This document shows positions 33,169 to 45,360 of a stretch of 64,000 bases of DNA, in pieces (within the stretch, counting starts at the first letter, position 1; every line of letters starts with the position of its first letter). The translations under genes were made by a program, and so were the position numbers. The notes below the pieces were generated by a model that saw only the letters and a list, made by a program, of their open reading frames with translations, did not search any database and was not told where the DNA came from. The DNA comes from Hofstenia miamia (Eukaryota; Xenacoelomorpha; Acoela; Hofsteniidae), in NCBI GenBank assembly GCA_900660155.1, contig CABFPE010000229.1:95681-159680 (forward strand), read 5' to 3'.

Positions 33169-35508
33169 TGTAGAATCTGTACACTGAGATTTTTCAACAT
33201 ATTTCTGCAATGCTATAAAAATTTCCAATAATTTATTCTTTTTAACCAACTGTACAATTCCAATTAATCCAGCATTCATTTCTAGCAAGGTAAGGTTTCA
33301 CTAAAAACTCATTTAGATTGGAAGTGGCAAGATGTAATCATGGTCAGAACCCAATGCCAGCACTGCAACTCAAAGAGATACATGGAGTGGTAAGGCATCA
33401 CCAGTTGCCATGCAACTGATTGTGACTGACAAGCACAGCTCATGGTGCAGAGATGTGTTCTCAGTGATTGTGTGCTGTAATTCCCCAGAAATTTAGTTTA
33501 TTGATTGCTTTTGTTATTACAGATAATAGCAATAATTGAAAGTTCACAAACATTCTGTATTATCTTATTATGACTCCTACAGATAGATAACCCTACATGT
33601 AAAAAGATATAGCTAAACCTTGAGTACATGTGAACAATCGATGCAGTTGTCAGAAATTGGAAACTTAACAGTCATAATTGAAGGTCACATATAACACTGT
33701 CCCTGATGACAATTACAATAAACAAAAGGTAATATAATTCAGGGGTTTTATGCACCTCATATGTATAATTTTGCTTATTATTGCACCTTAATAATTTGGA
33801 ATTAGAAAAGGCTAGCCTAATGGTAGATATCTAGCTGTTTAATGACATGAATCAGTTGAAAAGCGAAAATGAAATAAATAGCACTACTGTAGCATCAACT
33901 AAATTAATTAAGCTTCTACCATTGATTAAGAAGAAGAATAAGATCAAAAACAATTATGATTAAAAAACATTTTAAAATATATGATCAGTTTTGATTAATT
34001 TGTTATTATGCAACCAAGTAAGAACAAGTGTCAATTATGAGAGATCAGTATCTGTTGATAATAATATTTTTGTTGAAACCAAGGGGGCAAAGTTGCTTCC
34101 ATTATTTTTAGCTGACATCTTGGCAGATGAACAGTTTAAATTTGAAATCAACAGGTACTTTTCAAAAATACTATAAATAGATTAAACTTAATGTAAGAAA
34201 TTGATAAAGAACTTTATTCAGAATTCTTATATTGTTTTCTTCAATACAGTTTGGATATTTAATAGAATGTCAAGCTAAATGAGTCATGTTTAGTAGTGGT
34301 CTGGATCCATCATGAGATCAATTCTAGGGTCTTTGTGCCAGATCATGAAAGTGCATTTACATTAGGTATAGGGGTTTTTCTCTCATTTAGTTGACTATCA
34401 ATCACTTAATCCATGTATTAAAATTAACAGATTAGAAATACAGTTGGATGACCAGAACCTAGGAATTATATTTATATTATTTTAGATCCAAGCTGCTAAG
34501 CATTAAATCAGATATTTAAGTCAATATATTTCAGTAATGGCTACATGTAATATTAACAATGCAGCTAGTGACAAGTCAGGTTGCATTAACATGAAACACT
34601 TTTACAAAAAGACAGACTAAGTCATAATTGTGTCTTGTATACACTGAGCTAAGATAGGGTGCACATAAGTTATATTGATGAGCTGAGAGGTGGAACTCAA
34701 TCAAGTGGATCATTGGTGAGCAAGTGAAACTGGATGTGCAGATCAGCTTTGGGCAGATGCCCACTATCAATAATTTGGAGGAGATGCTCTGTCACCTAAA
34801 TAGTGAACAGTTAAATCTCATTAAATTAAGTTAACAGAAATAAAGAAAAGCTAAACAGTGTTAAGTTAGTAAATCCCTACCCACAAATATACAACCAATG
34901 TTATAAAGTAACAAAGGACAAATGGTAATAATGTCTGGTAGAGGATGTTACACTATATGTAGACTTAACCTAAGAGCACACAACAGAGGAAGTCCACTGC
35001 TACCAGACGCACTGCATTGTGAATAGCTGAATGTGCATCAGCTCCAAGAATCTCTTTAATCAAATCTGGGGACCACTGGGTACTACTTACATGCGCAGAC
35101 GCTTAGCTTTCCATTGACATGTATAATCAAACCTGATAAGACATTAAAAGATATCAAATGAAGTAAGTCCATCACCAAATAAATCCATTTCACACTATTT
35201 ATAATCATATTGCATAAAAAATTAAACAATTGGCATGTACCCATTCATAGATTCAAATTTTTTTACAATTCACTATTTCATTTGTCTGTTGTTGATTAGG
35301 CAACATCATCTAATTAGCTGTAGTGATTTTTTCCCTTTTGATTTTGCAAAACCACTTTGCTGATAAACATAATATTAAAACTGCACAATTGTTATTATAA
35401 AAATTAAAAGGATAATAGTTGTGTTTTGTACAAAGTACATTTAAATTAATTACTGATAGTCTTGGTTACCTTCTTTAATATTCTTTGTACTCACACAATT
35501 ATGCCACA
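33169..35508 (-). repeat. 5' LTR of element B, interrupted by solo LTR C
   Basis: On the minus strand it begins TGTGGCATAATTGTGTGAG at 35508 and ends GTACAGATTCTACA at 33169. Removing the 1065-bp insertion and one 4-bp duplication leaves about 1271 bp, close to the 1214-bp 3' LTR. Homology to the other B LTRs resumes on both sides of the insertion. Confidence 0.85.
33888..34952 (+). mobile_element. Solo LTR C (family A relative) nested in LTR B
   Basis: 1065 bp, begins TGTAGCATCAACTAAATTAA and ends GGTAGAGGATGTTACA. Flanks are CTAC (33884-33887) and CTAT (34953-34956). The uninterrupted sequence in the B2 LTR is CCCCTACATGTAGACCTAAC (near 13099-13118), so the duplication was CTAC with one later change. 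It shares long stretches with LTR A, including the block CAAGGGGGCAAAGTTGCTTC, but is clearly diverged. Its last part matches the LTR remnant of A1 at 5159-5345. TATAAATAG is at 34172-34180 and an AATAAA at about 34839. Confidence 0.87.
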
Positions 35509-35769
35509 CTATGCATGCCAATTCAATTGGTTGATTACTGCTGTCATCTGATCTCAATATTGGAGAAGAGATCAATAGTATAGTCTATAATGCTTAACTA
35601 AAGGACTGTTTAAAACAGCAGTGTGCATACATTTAGTTGGACCTGAATGAATAGAGGACACCAATGTAGCTCAAGAATAATTACAAAATTGCATGGGATG
35701 TTTTTTGTAATCTTTAAGTAAGCCAATAAAAAACATGCAAAAGACATTAAAGTTTTATGAGTTGAATCT

Positions 35770-35962
35770 GAATGGATCATGCATAGAGCAAGTTACAGTA
35801 ATCAAGAATAGATATAACTAGCTGCTGGACAAGAGTTTTAGCAAAAGACTGAGTACTAAGTAGAAGAGGGTGCAAAGCTAATACAGAAAATAGAGATAGT
35901 TGTGTCAGCATTGTAGATCTGTTTCTAAAAGCAGTGTGTGTTATTAATGAAAAGCCAAACAT
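35770..35962 (-). pseudogene. CR1/L2-like LINE reverse transcriptase fragment
   Basis: The minus-strand frame contains QSFAKTLVQQLVISILDYCN followed by LLYA. This matches the conserved C-terminal RT block of CR1/L2/Jockey-type LINEs around L-x-x-S-x-L-D-Y-C-N. Nothing else of the LINE is readable; 35513-35770 is AT-rich. Confidence 0.6.
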
Positions 35963-35990
35963 TTGATAGCATTAATAACAACATTTTTTT

Positions 35991-38273
35991 TCAAATTTAA
36001 ATGCCAATGCACTAAGGGGTTGGTTATCATAACAAAATGTGAAAAGCAACAAAATAACAGAGATCTAATTATAATTCTGTGAAACACTACACAGCAGTAG
36101 GATAAAGTTAAATCTTTGACTTTTGTGAGAAGATCAACTACTTCAATTCAAATTGAACCACTTCAGTTTAGTATGACAGAATTAAAGTTGACTTTTATAT
36201 GAATTGGATGTGGAACAGATATTTTTCCATGCAATCAATTCCCAGTTAAATAATGTTTGATTGATTAATTAGATAAATTTGTAACTAAGGGAGCTCCTAT
36301 TTTTTCTTCTTTGCATCTCACAAAAGGATTGAATGAAAATGTTTTAACTAACAACTTTTTGCCCTGCTTTGTGTGAGATTTTAAATGACAGACATTGTTC
36401 TATTTGGAAGAGTATTAAATTTCCATATGTTTCCAAAAATTTATGCCAATGATTGTTTTGAAATATTTAAAAAAATTAAAGCATTAAGTTTTCTTACATG
36501 AAATTCTCAATTGGTTTATTTGATGTATTAACTCAATTTGAAGAATTTCCATCAATTACTACCTATAATTACAAAAAGATCATTTATCTCAACTATCATA
36601 TGTTTGGTTAAAATTTAAAGTATCTGTGTTGCATAAATATAAAATATACTTATTTATAAATGTACAAAAATTTCATTTATAGACTTATTTGTTGTCCACA
36701 ATTTTTGTTTATTAAATATCATTTTGTTATACAGCAGCATACATTAATTATTTGCAATAATGAAAAACTTTGACAAGCAGATGAGTAAGTATAAAATTAA
36801 TATTACCTATTTTAGAGACATTTGAAATTGTTCATTCAAATTTCAAAATTATATTCTACCTAATTGTAACATGTTAATTATTAATAAATTCCAAGGTCAT
36901 CAAGTATTCATGAAATTATTTTTGAGGTTAAAATTTCAACAAGAGTGTAGAACAAGTTGTCATTGTCATCTAGAAAAATTTCCCTAAGATAAAATATTCA
37001 CATCAACAGCTTAACTCAAGTAGTACAAATAAAAAATTTTATATTTTAAATAAATATTTTAAAACAAGAATTTGATGCATATTTTTAATAAATTATTATT
37101 AAACAGATTTACTTACCAAAGATTTCAGTATGGTTTGGACATGCAAAATATAGACCAGTAGAGATTGATGTTCTGATTATTAAAACAGTAACTGCCACTT
37201 GATAACCTAAGGAAAACATTAATAATTGTAATGTATTTCAAGCTACTTTTGTATCAAATAGAAATATTTTTAATGCTAAATTTCAAAAATTTGTTTCCTA
37301 AAAATGTTAGGCTCATAGAATTTAATGATTATATCATAAATATAATTTCTATCTGCATGTTGCATTGCAAATATATAAATTTCTGATACAAGATGCTCTG
37401 TTCATAGCAAAAGTTATATAACAGTGTATAAAAATTGATAAAATGTGATTGTGTAAATTAAAAAATGTAACATTTGAATCTAAATATTAGAAAGTTAAAA
37501 GACATATTTGTATATCAGACATCATTTGAAACATAGATGTGGATTACTTTAAAATTGGACTTATCAATAATAATGTTAATTACAATACTAAGGATTTATT
37601 ATTAAAATATGAAATATTAAAAATAACATGTTTTTAGAATTTTATAAGCAAGTAGCAATCTACAAAACTATGAAATCTATAAGATATTATTTGCAAATAT
37701 TCAAATTTTATTTATTTATTTTATGTATTTATTTATTATTTTTATGAAATGGAAACAAAAAATCATAAGGAAAATTTAAGAATACCACAAAAATATGACT
37801 TATTTAAAACTGCTATGTGAATTAAATATTCATACATGAGGGAAAATAAAATATCAATTAATGTGTGCAACTGTTTTCAAGTTTGTAAAAAACAAGTATT
37901 TCTACTTAAATTCTAGTAGATCTTTTGTACTGAAATTTGACTTTTCAAATAAGTAAAATTTATGACAAGTTAACAAAGTTTCCAAAATAGTGCAAAAGAG
38001 ATGTAGTTATAATTGATAAAAAAAACATATTCTGTACCCATTTTGTTCAAAATGTAATTTGTGTCCAAAATCTATTGTGGAACATCTGTCAGCCAATTAG
38101 ATGATCAATAGTAGATTCATTTTGTGTGTGATCCTGAGTGAAATATCTGAGCTTCAAACTTAACAAATTTCCTTACCCTAACCAACAATAGGGCCACAGG
38201 TGAGCATTTAGAATATTTAAACAAATTACATTGATGAATTCAATTATTGCTTTGCTAAATATTCTCCTTGCCA
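35991..38273. other. AT-rich stretch without recognisable features
   Basis: No frames with family motifs, LTR ends or tRNA boxes were seen. CpG is nearly absent. Confidence 0.5.
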
Positions 38274-38277
38274 ATAC

Positions 38278-39565
38278 TGTAGAATCTGTTCCAAACTGAA
38301 TCATGGGTTTTACAACAAAATTATCTACAGTGGTTTAGATGCCAACCAGTTTCTGCATATCAATTTCTATTATTCTTTATGATGTAGTTATATTCTTGTT
38401 AGAAATTATCAATTACATGATTTCTTTTAGATTGACAGCAGCTGATCACAGGGCCTCAGACTAATGCCAAAACATGCAAAGAAGAAGCCATCAATACTCA
38501 ATTGTGATCACCCATTACATTGGATTGGTTTGTGACTCATAGAAAATTCTCAGTACTTGATGTATAATGCATGATTTCATTGCATTGCTTATAATAATTA
38601 ATTTATTGCATTGACCACTCTTGTTATCACAAAACATAGAAATAAAGGAAAGTTTGCAACCTGGATGTAATTGCTTGTTATTGTTCTTACATTTAAATAA
38701 CCCTACAGATAAATATAGATAATATATAGAGCAGCCTAAGTACATGTGAATGATCAATGTAGCCAGAAAGCATTGGAGACAACATGGTTGGCAACTCACA
38801 ATAATTAGTCTAAAAATCAACATAACCAACATGGTTAACAGAAAAAATATAATGTGTTCATAGGTACCCCATATGGAAAATAGATCTTATTATTATACAG
38901 TAGCAGTTTGGATCTAAAACTGTGTGTTAGCCTAGGTGTGACTCTCTAGTTATTTCAGAACATCTATTATTTAAAAGAATGAATTGATTTTAAACCTAAA
39001 CAAATAAAAACTGTATTCATACACCTAACCTAAGAACACACATTTGTAGTAATCAGGCTACCAGCTGCAGCATGAAGATATGAATGGCTGACATGCAGGT
39101 TTTCCAGATTTCCTTTAACTGAATTTGGGGAACACCCAAAGACTAATCATGTGCTTAAAAGTTTAGCTTTCCATTTGCATGATATATTAAACCTGAAGAA
39201 ATATAAAATAAATTTGAAGAAAATTTATTCATCAACTAATACTAGTCTGTAAATGTTTTTATAATAAAAATATGCAAACATTTAAACAACTAACATGTAC
39301 CTGTCTTCATAAATTTTAAATTTGCTTACATTTCTCTTCTGCCAATAATTACACAATGTCAGCATTAGCTTTGTGTTTTGGCCCTTGATAATTTGTCAAA
39401 TGCTTTTGACAACAATGATATTAGTGTAACTGTATAAATTCACTTGTACAAATTATTAATCACTAAATGAGGATTATCAACAATTATGATGAATCACTCT
39501 TAGTTATTTTTGTCTTTTTTCCCTTTTTCCTGATGTTTGTATATGTTTTCCTTGATTATGCCACA
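38278..39565 (-). mobile_element. Solo LTR of family B with perfect ATAC target duplication
   Basis: On the minus strand it begins TGTGGCATAATCAAGG at 39565 and ends ...CAGATTCTACA at 38278 (1288 bp). ATAC lies directly on both sides (38274-38277 and 39566-39569). It aligns loosely with the other B LTRs along its length and is the most diverged copy, so it is probably the oldest. Confidence 0.87.
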
Positions 39566-39979
39566 ATACTTTTTTCTGGAACTTTTCAAGTATGGCAAAT
39601 TTAATTTATTAAAATTATCTCATTTTCACAAGTTATCTATTTCATAAAAAATTAGCAATCTTTTCCATAACTGCATTTATTAATTGTTCTTATGTCTTTC
39701 AACATATCTTCATTAGTCAATTCCTGCCATTATCAGAGAGTTAAAGAGTAAATGCTCAAATTAAGTAGAAATTTACCACAGGGAGATGAGAATGAAATAA
39801 ATTAAGGAAGATATTAATTATGCTTGTCTGTTAAAAATTCCAAGTAATCCATGTGCACAAATAAAGGAAGATCATGATTTCTATAAGTCAATATAAATAA
39901 TTATCATTTTGTACATATCTATTTTGTGCAACATTTTTTGCAATTCTCAAATGTCAGGAAATAAGGTTGCAGGCAACCA

Positions 39980-39981
<2 letters not shown>

Positions 39982-40017
<36 letters not shown>
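39982..40017. repeat. (TA)n microsatellite, left flank of the Tc1 relic
   Basis: About 18 TA units directly before the terminal inverted repeat. Confidence 0.9.
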
Positions 40018-40020
<3 letters not shown>

Positions 40021-40470
40021 TAGGCATCAAATTACTTGGGGCAATGCAGAATTTGCATATTTTGTTTATCTACAAAAAGAGTTTAAGATGTACTTAAGAT
40101 TTTATCGTGGTTTTCATAATCTTGGATGAAAATAGTTATATTAACTCTGTTTTGCCTATCATTTGCTCAAAATGGTAATGCCATCAGCAAAAATCTAGTT
40201 TTGATTGTGTCAAATTACTTGGAACAACAATAGCAACTTGTGGTTTTTGTTTACTAATAATAATAAAGACTTTTCTTGCTGATAAATATATCAGAATCTT
40301 GGATTGGCCTGTCAATTCCTCAGACTTGAATCCAGAACCTCTGGGGAATCTTAAAACAGATTTCTTCTGTTACAATCAGTAACAATCCCAACTGATTGAA
40401 GAACTTTTTTAAAAATGCTAAAAAGTTAAGAATTAGGTTCAATTTAGAATGTCCCAAGTAATATGATGCC

Positions 40471-40475
<5 letters not shown>
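40018..40475. mobile_element. Tc1-like DNA transposon relic, internally deleted
   Basis: The ends are inverted: CAGTAGGCATCAAATTACTTGGGGC at 40018-40042 and its reverse complement at 40451-40475 with about 22 of 25 matches. Both ends lie in (TA)n, the target of Tc1/mariner elements. At 40296-40361 the plus strand encodes ILDWPVNSSDLNP and, after a 4-base loss, NLWGILKQ in the next frame. That is the region holding the last catalytic residue of Tc1-type transposases. At 458 bp, most of the transposase is missing. Confidence 0.85.
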
Positions 40476-40504
<29 letters not shown>

Positions 40505-40590
40505 NNNNNNNNNNNNNNNNNNNNNNNNNNNNNNNNNNNNNNNNNNNNNNNNNNNNNNNNNNNNNNNNNNNNNNTATATATATATATATA
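40476..40590. repeat. (TA)n microsatellite containing a 70-N gap
   Basis: TA units run from the right inverted repeat to 40504, then N from 40505 to 40574, then TA to about 40590. The gap reflects failure to assemble through the repeat, so its true length is unknown. Confidence 0.9.
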
Positions 40591-42378
40591 GCTTAACACT
40601 TTTAGCAATCTATGCTTATTCCTAAATATCAAATTTCAAACATATTTGGGAGATATTTTTTAAATGCTCTTGAGCTTTTGAGCATTTAACAATTAAAATC
40701 TTAAAAATTCATTACACGTTATATTACAAACTATGCAAAATGATATTCAATTATCAGAATAAATATACTCGTTTTTACTTTAAGTTCCAAATACAGACAG
40801 TGATGGTTTTTGCATGTACAATCCTTGAAATGTGAACATTTCATTTGCCCCAGTTGGCTTCTCAAAAATGCCATATACTGAACATATTGTTGTAATATTC
40901 AACACAAACCATGCTTCTCTAAAATTGGTGATACTTTCACAGTACTTTCACAAATACTGAACATGTCATACTTAATATCCTTACACTAATCTCATTTAAA
41001 AAAAGTCATTGTGAAAATTACAGCTTTTAGTGATATTTATATTCATAAACTCAAACTATTTATGTGTACATGGCAACAGTCTACAGTTTAAACAAACCAT
41101 TAATGCTCATACAAAAACAAAAATAAGCCAATTTTGATATTATTTCTCACTAAACATTCCATAGAATTTCCATTTGAAATAAATCATTGAAATACTTTTT
41201 AATATTATTAAAGACACAATTGTAAAATTCATAATTTGACACATGCAATTCTTTAAATAATCATTACAGTACAAATAAAAAATTCAAACTGTGGCCTAAA
41301 TTAGTTAGCCAAATTCATTGCAAGTTGTCATGGCCATTCTTGAAGCTTTTCCCATTAAGCAAAAAATAGAATGGATGTTCAACACTACTTCATTTCAATT
41401 CACTAGTGCTCTGCATAACCTCAGACAGAGGTGTTTTTGAGATAAATGAAATAAATCAACTTAGAATGATTATTATCTTCAAGTATTTCTGCATTCTTAT
41501 AGTAGTTTAAGTCATATGTTAAAATCAACCAGGCATTGAGAGGTCTAGGATATCACAAAATCTTGAACATTTCAAAAGAATCACGTGGTACAAGAATTTG
41601 ACAATTTTTTGAACAAACCTAACTCATAGAAGAAAAGCAAATCTTAAGGTCAGACATTTCCTTGAAATCACTCAATCACCAACACATTTGCAAAAATGAG
41701 TTGCATACTCACTGAGCCACATCTATCCAACAATACTGAATCCATACAATGCCTCAAAAGATTAGAAAATTTGATCTATTCATCATTAATATTTATTTTT
41801 TGCAAAAAATTTGTATATGATGTTTATTGCTTTGAGAAACTTACAAAACATATCAAAACAGTTTTCATGAATCAGAGTGTAAAAAACTAGGCATTTTTCC
41901 ATCATATTAAAGAGACAATAACATGAACTAAAGCATGGCCTATTGACTGAAGTTAAAATTATGAGATTTCTTTAAAGATTGAATACATTGTTTGTCAATT
42001 AGTGATTTAGCTTTGACAAATAAACAAGAATCTATTATCCCAAGTATGAGATATTCTCAGAATATTCACTGTAAACAAACATAGAGAAGGCACATAAATT
42101 TGAAATACCTTAGGCACTATGTGTCAAGAAATCACAGCTATGACATATGATGATTTCATGGGCCATTTATAACAAATATACAATATTGAATGAGAAATTC
42201 ATTGTTCATAGAAAATTGAAACTTATTTTTATACTTTAATCCTTATAGTTTTTAGTTCATCTGCATTAGGTACACCAACTTTTCCCCCTAAGCAAACATA
42301 TTATATATTAGGGAAAATGATGAATATTTGGAATCAGGATTGTATGAAAAACTATTTTATTTAAATTTATTGGCAATA
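40591..42378. other. AT-rich stretch without recognisable features
   Basis: One 64-codon frame (41696-41890) shows no family resemblance. No other signals were seen. Confidence 0.5.
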
Positions 42379-43173
42379 CCCATGTAGCCAACCACTGGTA
42401 GACGACTGGTAGAAAATCTGCTGGGACTTGGTCACCAATGCACAAGTCAACCATCAGTGGCTATTGGTAGCTAATTGGTTGCCCACCAGTGGCCTACTGA
42501 TGACTAAAGTAGGATTTTGGCATCAGAGCAATGTCCTAAATGTAACAATAGCAAACTTTTATCTTGATAAATATCTTAAGTATTTCTGTTTATTCTAGCA
42601 ACAGCCCAACAAAGGTTTGAAGGAAAAACTAGCAAGCTTAGCTTTCATATTGATTTTAATTTGGTAATGGAAAATAGAAAGAATTTCTTCATTATAAAAA
42701 ATAACAATGCACATACAAAAATGCCAAATTTAAAATTAATTTTCAATGTCAAAACTAATTGCAATTTTTAACATTATTTTTTCAAAAATTTAAAAATATT
42801 TTCGATCAATTTTAATTCTCATATAAGCATTAATTTCAATGTGCAGGAATAATCATTAACAAATTATTTTGAAGTTTAACTCAGGACATATATGTTATAA
42901 TTTTCGCAAAAAAAGCTGTTAACAATAAATTTTATATATTTATGAGATCTAAGAAGCATAATAATAAATAATATTTTACTTGCAAGCATTACTTCATATT
43001 TTATTTGTGATTAAAAGTAAATCAGATGTAGTTAATTGTTCACCAGTATTCCACTAGTGGCCATGAGAGGCTGCAATTTCCAATACTTCTCCACCAGTGG
43101 TCCACAGATGGGACTGGTGGCCGCCTATACCACTTATTCTCTATCAGTGGACCACTGGTGGTGGCTACATGGG
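42379..43173. mobile_element. Non-autonomous DNA element with foldback-like ends
   Basis: Starts CCCATGTAGCC (42379-42389) and ends GGCTACATGGG (43163-43173), an exact 11-bp inverted repeat. Near both ends the motif CCACTGGT / ACCAGTGG and close variants recur many times (42390-42495 and 43040-43160) in both orientations, so the ends can fold. The 795-bp interior is AT-rich with no gene. No convincing target duplication was seen (AATA on the left, AAAA on the right). Superfamily unknown. Confidence 0.65.
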
Positions 43174-45050
43174 AAAATATTTTTAAAAATATTTATTTTT
43201 CAAAGTGAACAATCAAATATATTTATTTTTTCAGACAATAATTTTAATTTTGTGAAAACTACCAGGAGTAAATTATTGTGAAGTACACTCTGCTAAACAT
43301 AGATTGCTTATGCACTGACAACCTGTACATAACATTCAATGACGCAGCTAAAGAATGTAAACAAACAAGATTAGCTTTACACAGCATCACTCCACTGAAC
43401 CACTCAGCCACAAGGATATACCACCCACAATCAATCACTATTCACTGCGTGCACTTCCCAGATGTTGAAATCAGCGTTGTCAATTCAATATCTGGAACAA
43501 CACTCACTTCAAGATAATAGTCAGCAATCAGTGAAATTTATACACCCGCCTGTGATGAAGAGCTAATGACTAGTGAAACTGAACATCCAATTATGTTGAG
43601 AGCATGAACAGATGAAAAAAGAAGAAATCTGTGCAGAATTTGGAATTGGTACCAAGTACTTCCAAGATTATGGAACGACTTCTCTTTGTACCAAGCACTG
43701 GTTTTCGGTGACTACCAAAAACGTACTTCACCCAATAACTTTGAAGCATATTTGTTTTTATTTTTAAATAAACATTTGTGGGATGTTGTAACTGATAAGG
43801 AAATAAATTGCAATTAATAGTTTGAAAATATATATTGTTATGAAGGAAATATAAGAAAATATATTTATTATATTTTTTTTTATTTCCTAGAAAAATATAT
43901 TTATTTTTCGCAAAAAAATATGTATTTTAAATACATTTCATACAACCTTGTTCGGTGTAGGAGATGTTGAACAATGAAGATTTTTGCAACACATTTTTTG
44001 AGATAAATATAAAATGTTCCGCAAGATGAATAGCACCTACCAAACTATTAGTATTTCCATCACAGTAGAGCTCTTTTTAAAACCAGTTTCCATAATCTGG
44101 ATCATGTGGTAATGAAAAATTTGGAAAGTAATGATTGCGACATTCTTTAAACATTTCTTGACAATGGTTTGAAATGCTATGTACGCTTCTACACACTGTG
44201 CATGACAACAATAAACTAATAATGATATGGTTCACAATGTCATTTTGTGAAACTTAGTTAAATGTCTGTGAATTATCATAACTATTATAACGGTTTAATT
44301 TAAGCGTGATATCCCTTCTAAAACAAGTTAAATAGTGTACTTCAAACACGTGAAAAAATCTTATGCCAATTTTCAGCATCGCAGAAAACCACACTTACCC
44401 ATAAGTGTGTCTAAATTCTAAGATTCCGAAATTTCATAATAGACCGGCGTAAACGGTAACAGAATTGAACAAAGCTGTTGGTGTATGTAAAGGTAAAATT
44501 TTGCGACAGTTCCAGGGAAATTCTATTGGTATTTTTTTGACTGAAGCTCGGACCAGTTGCAATGCACCCACAGTCATTCCGGAGAATTGTACAAAGTGAT
44601 ATATCAAGGAGTTTGCTTGGATTATTACATGATTTTTGAAATTTATTAATGCGAGAGAAAGAACTTGTCATATACTGCTAGTTTCAAGCACATTTGAAAA
44701 GTATATTAACGTATATTCGAATCCAAAAAGCCTAGGCAGCCGAAGTTTAACATCATCACTTTGTTATTAGTAAAAATTTTGCAGTACATTAACAGAGCAA
44801 AGAAGAAGAGTGACTATTAATGTTTAAATTAGAAGGAAATTAAAGAAAATCTTACATGACTGTATGCTTAGTGCTTGCATTGCTCTTTATTATCAGTGCC
44901 AAAATTAAATAATAATTACTTGTAGCTTAGTGGCACAAACTAGATTTTGAAAGATGATGAAATATCTACCATTGTGTTATATTAGCTATTCAATATATAT
45001 ATATATATCTTGCGCTTTGGGTCACAAAAATATTGATAAGGAAAGCATAG
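43174..45050. other. Unassigned region with short unidentified frames
   Basis: Frames at 43278-43517 (plus, 79 codons, with cysteines and histidines) and 44671-44411 (minus, 86 codons) match nothing I know. CpG becomes noticeably more frequent from about 43300. The segment at 43922-43950 (TTTTAAATACATTTCATACA) is an approximate inverted copy of 42340-42368, which could be the ends of a larger element enclosing the foldback one. Confidence 0.4.
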
Positions 45051-45094
45051 CGTGGTATTTGATAGTGTGCGAGATATTTTTGTTTCATAGTGGT

Positions 45095-45360
45095 ATTGGT
45101 TCAATGTTAATGTAAATATCTAGAAAATTTAATTTGCGATTTTGTTCTTCATCTACTCTAAGTTGTATTTCACGAAAGCAAAGCTAGCCACGGAAGGACC
45201 CAATGGCGATCCCATTGTCATATATTCTATTTGTTCATAGATAAATTTAAAAATAAATTTTAAATTGAGACATGCTATGTTGAATCATTTCTTTAATGGC
45301 TACATTTTCTTTATCTTCAAGCATAAAAAATATGTCATCAACGTATCTGTAATATACTAT
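45095..45360 (-). pseudogene. Penelope-like element reverse transcriptase fragment, rearranged
   Basis: The minus strand encodes YYRYVDDIFFMLEDKENV (near 45356-45303), MGSPLGPSVASFAF (45216-45175) and EQNRKLNFLDIYI (near 45150-45110). These are the catalytic YVDD, the MGSPLGP block and the FLD block of PLE-type reverse transcriptases. In the family MGSPLGP comes before YVDD; here it comes after, so the copy is rearranged as well as broken by stops. Confidence 0.7.

Larger units (their letters stand above)
28029..35508 (-). mobile_element. LTR retrotransposon B lacking gag and pol, with nested solo LTRs
   Basis: On the minus strand: 5' LTR B (35508 to 33169, interrupted by solo LTR C), primer-site-like TGGCAACTGAAACTC (33168 down), an internal region holding only the unidentified ORF (33006-30475), solo LTR A (30470-29317), ORF tail, polypurine tract and 3' LTR B (29242-28029). 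Without the insertions the internal part is about 2.76 kb and I find no zinc knuckle, protease, RT or integrase in it. Flanks are TTAT (28025-28028) and CTAT (35509-35512), a possible 4-bp target duplication with one change. Its 3' part lies inside the right palindrome arm. Confidence 0.7.

Noticed and set aside
39909-40632. Frames through the TA microsatellite (YIYIYI...)
   Set aside because: Products of TA repeats and N bases.
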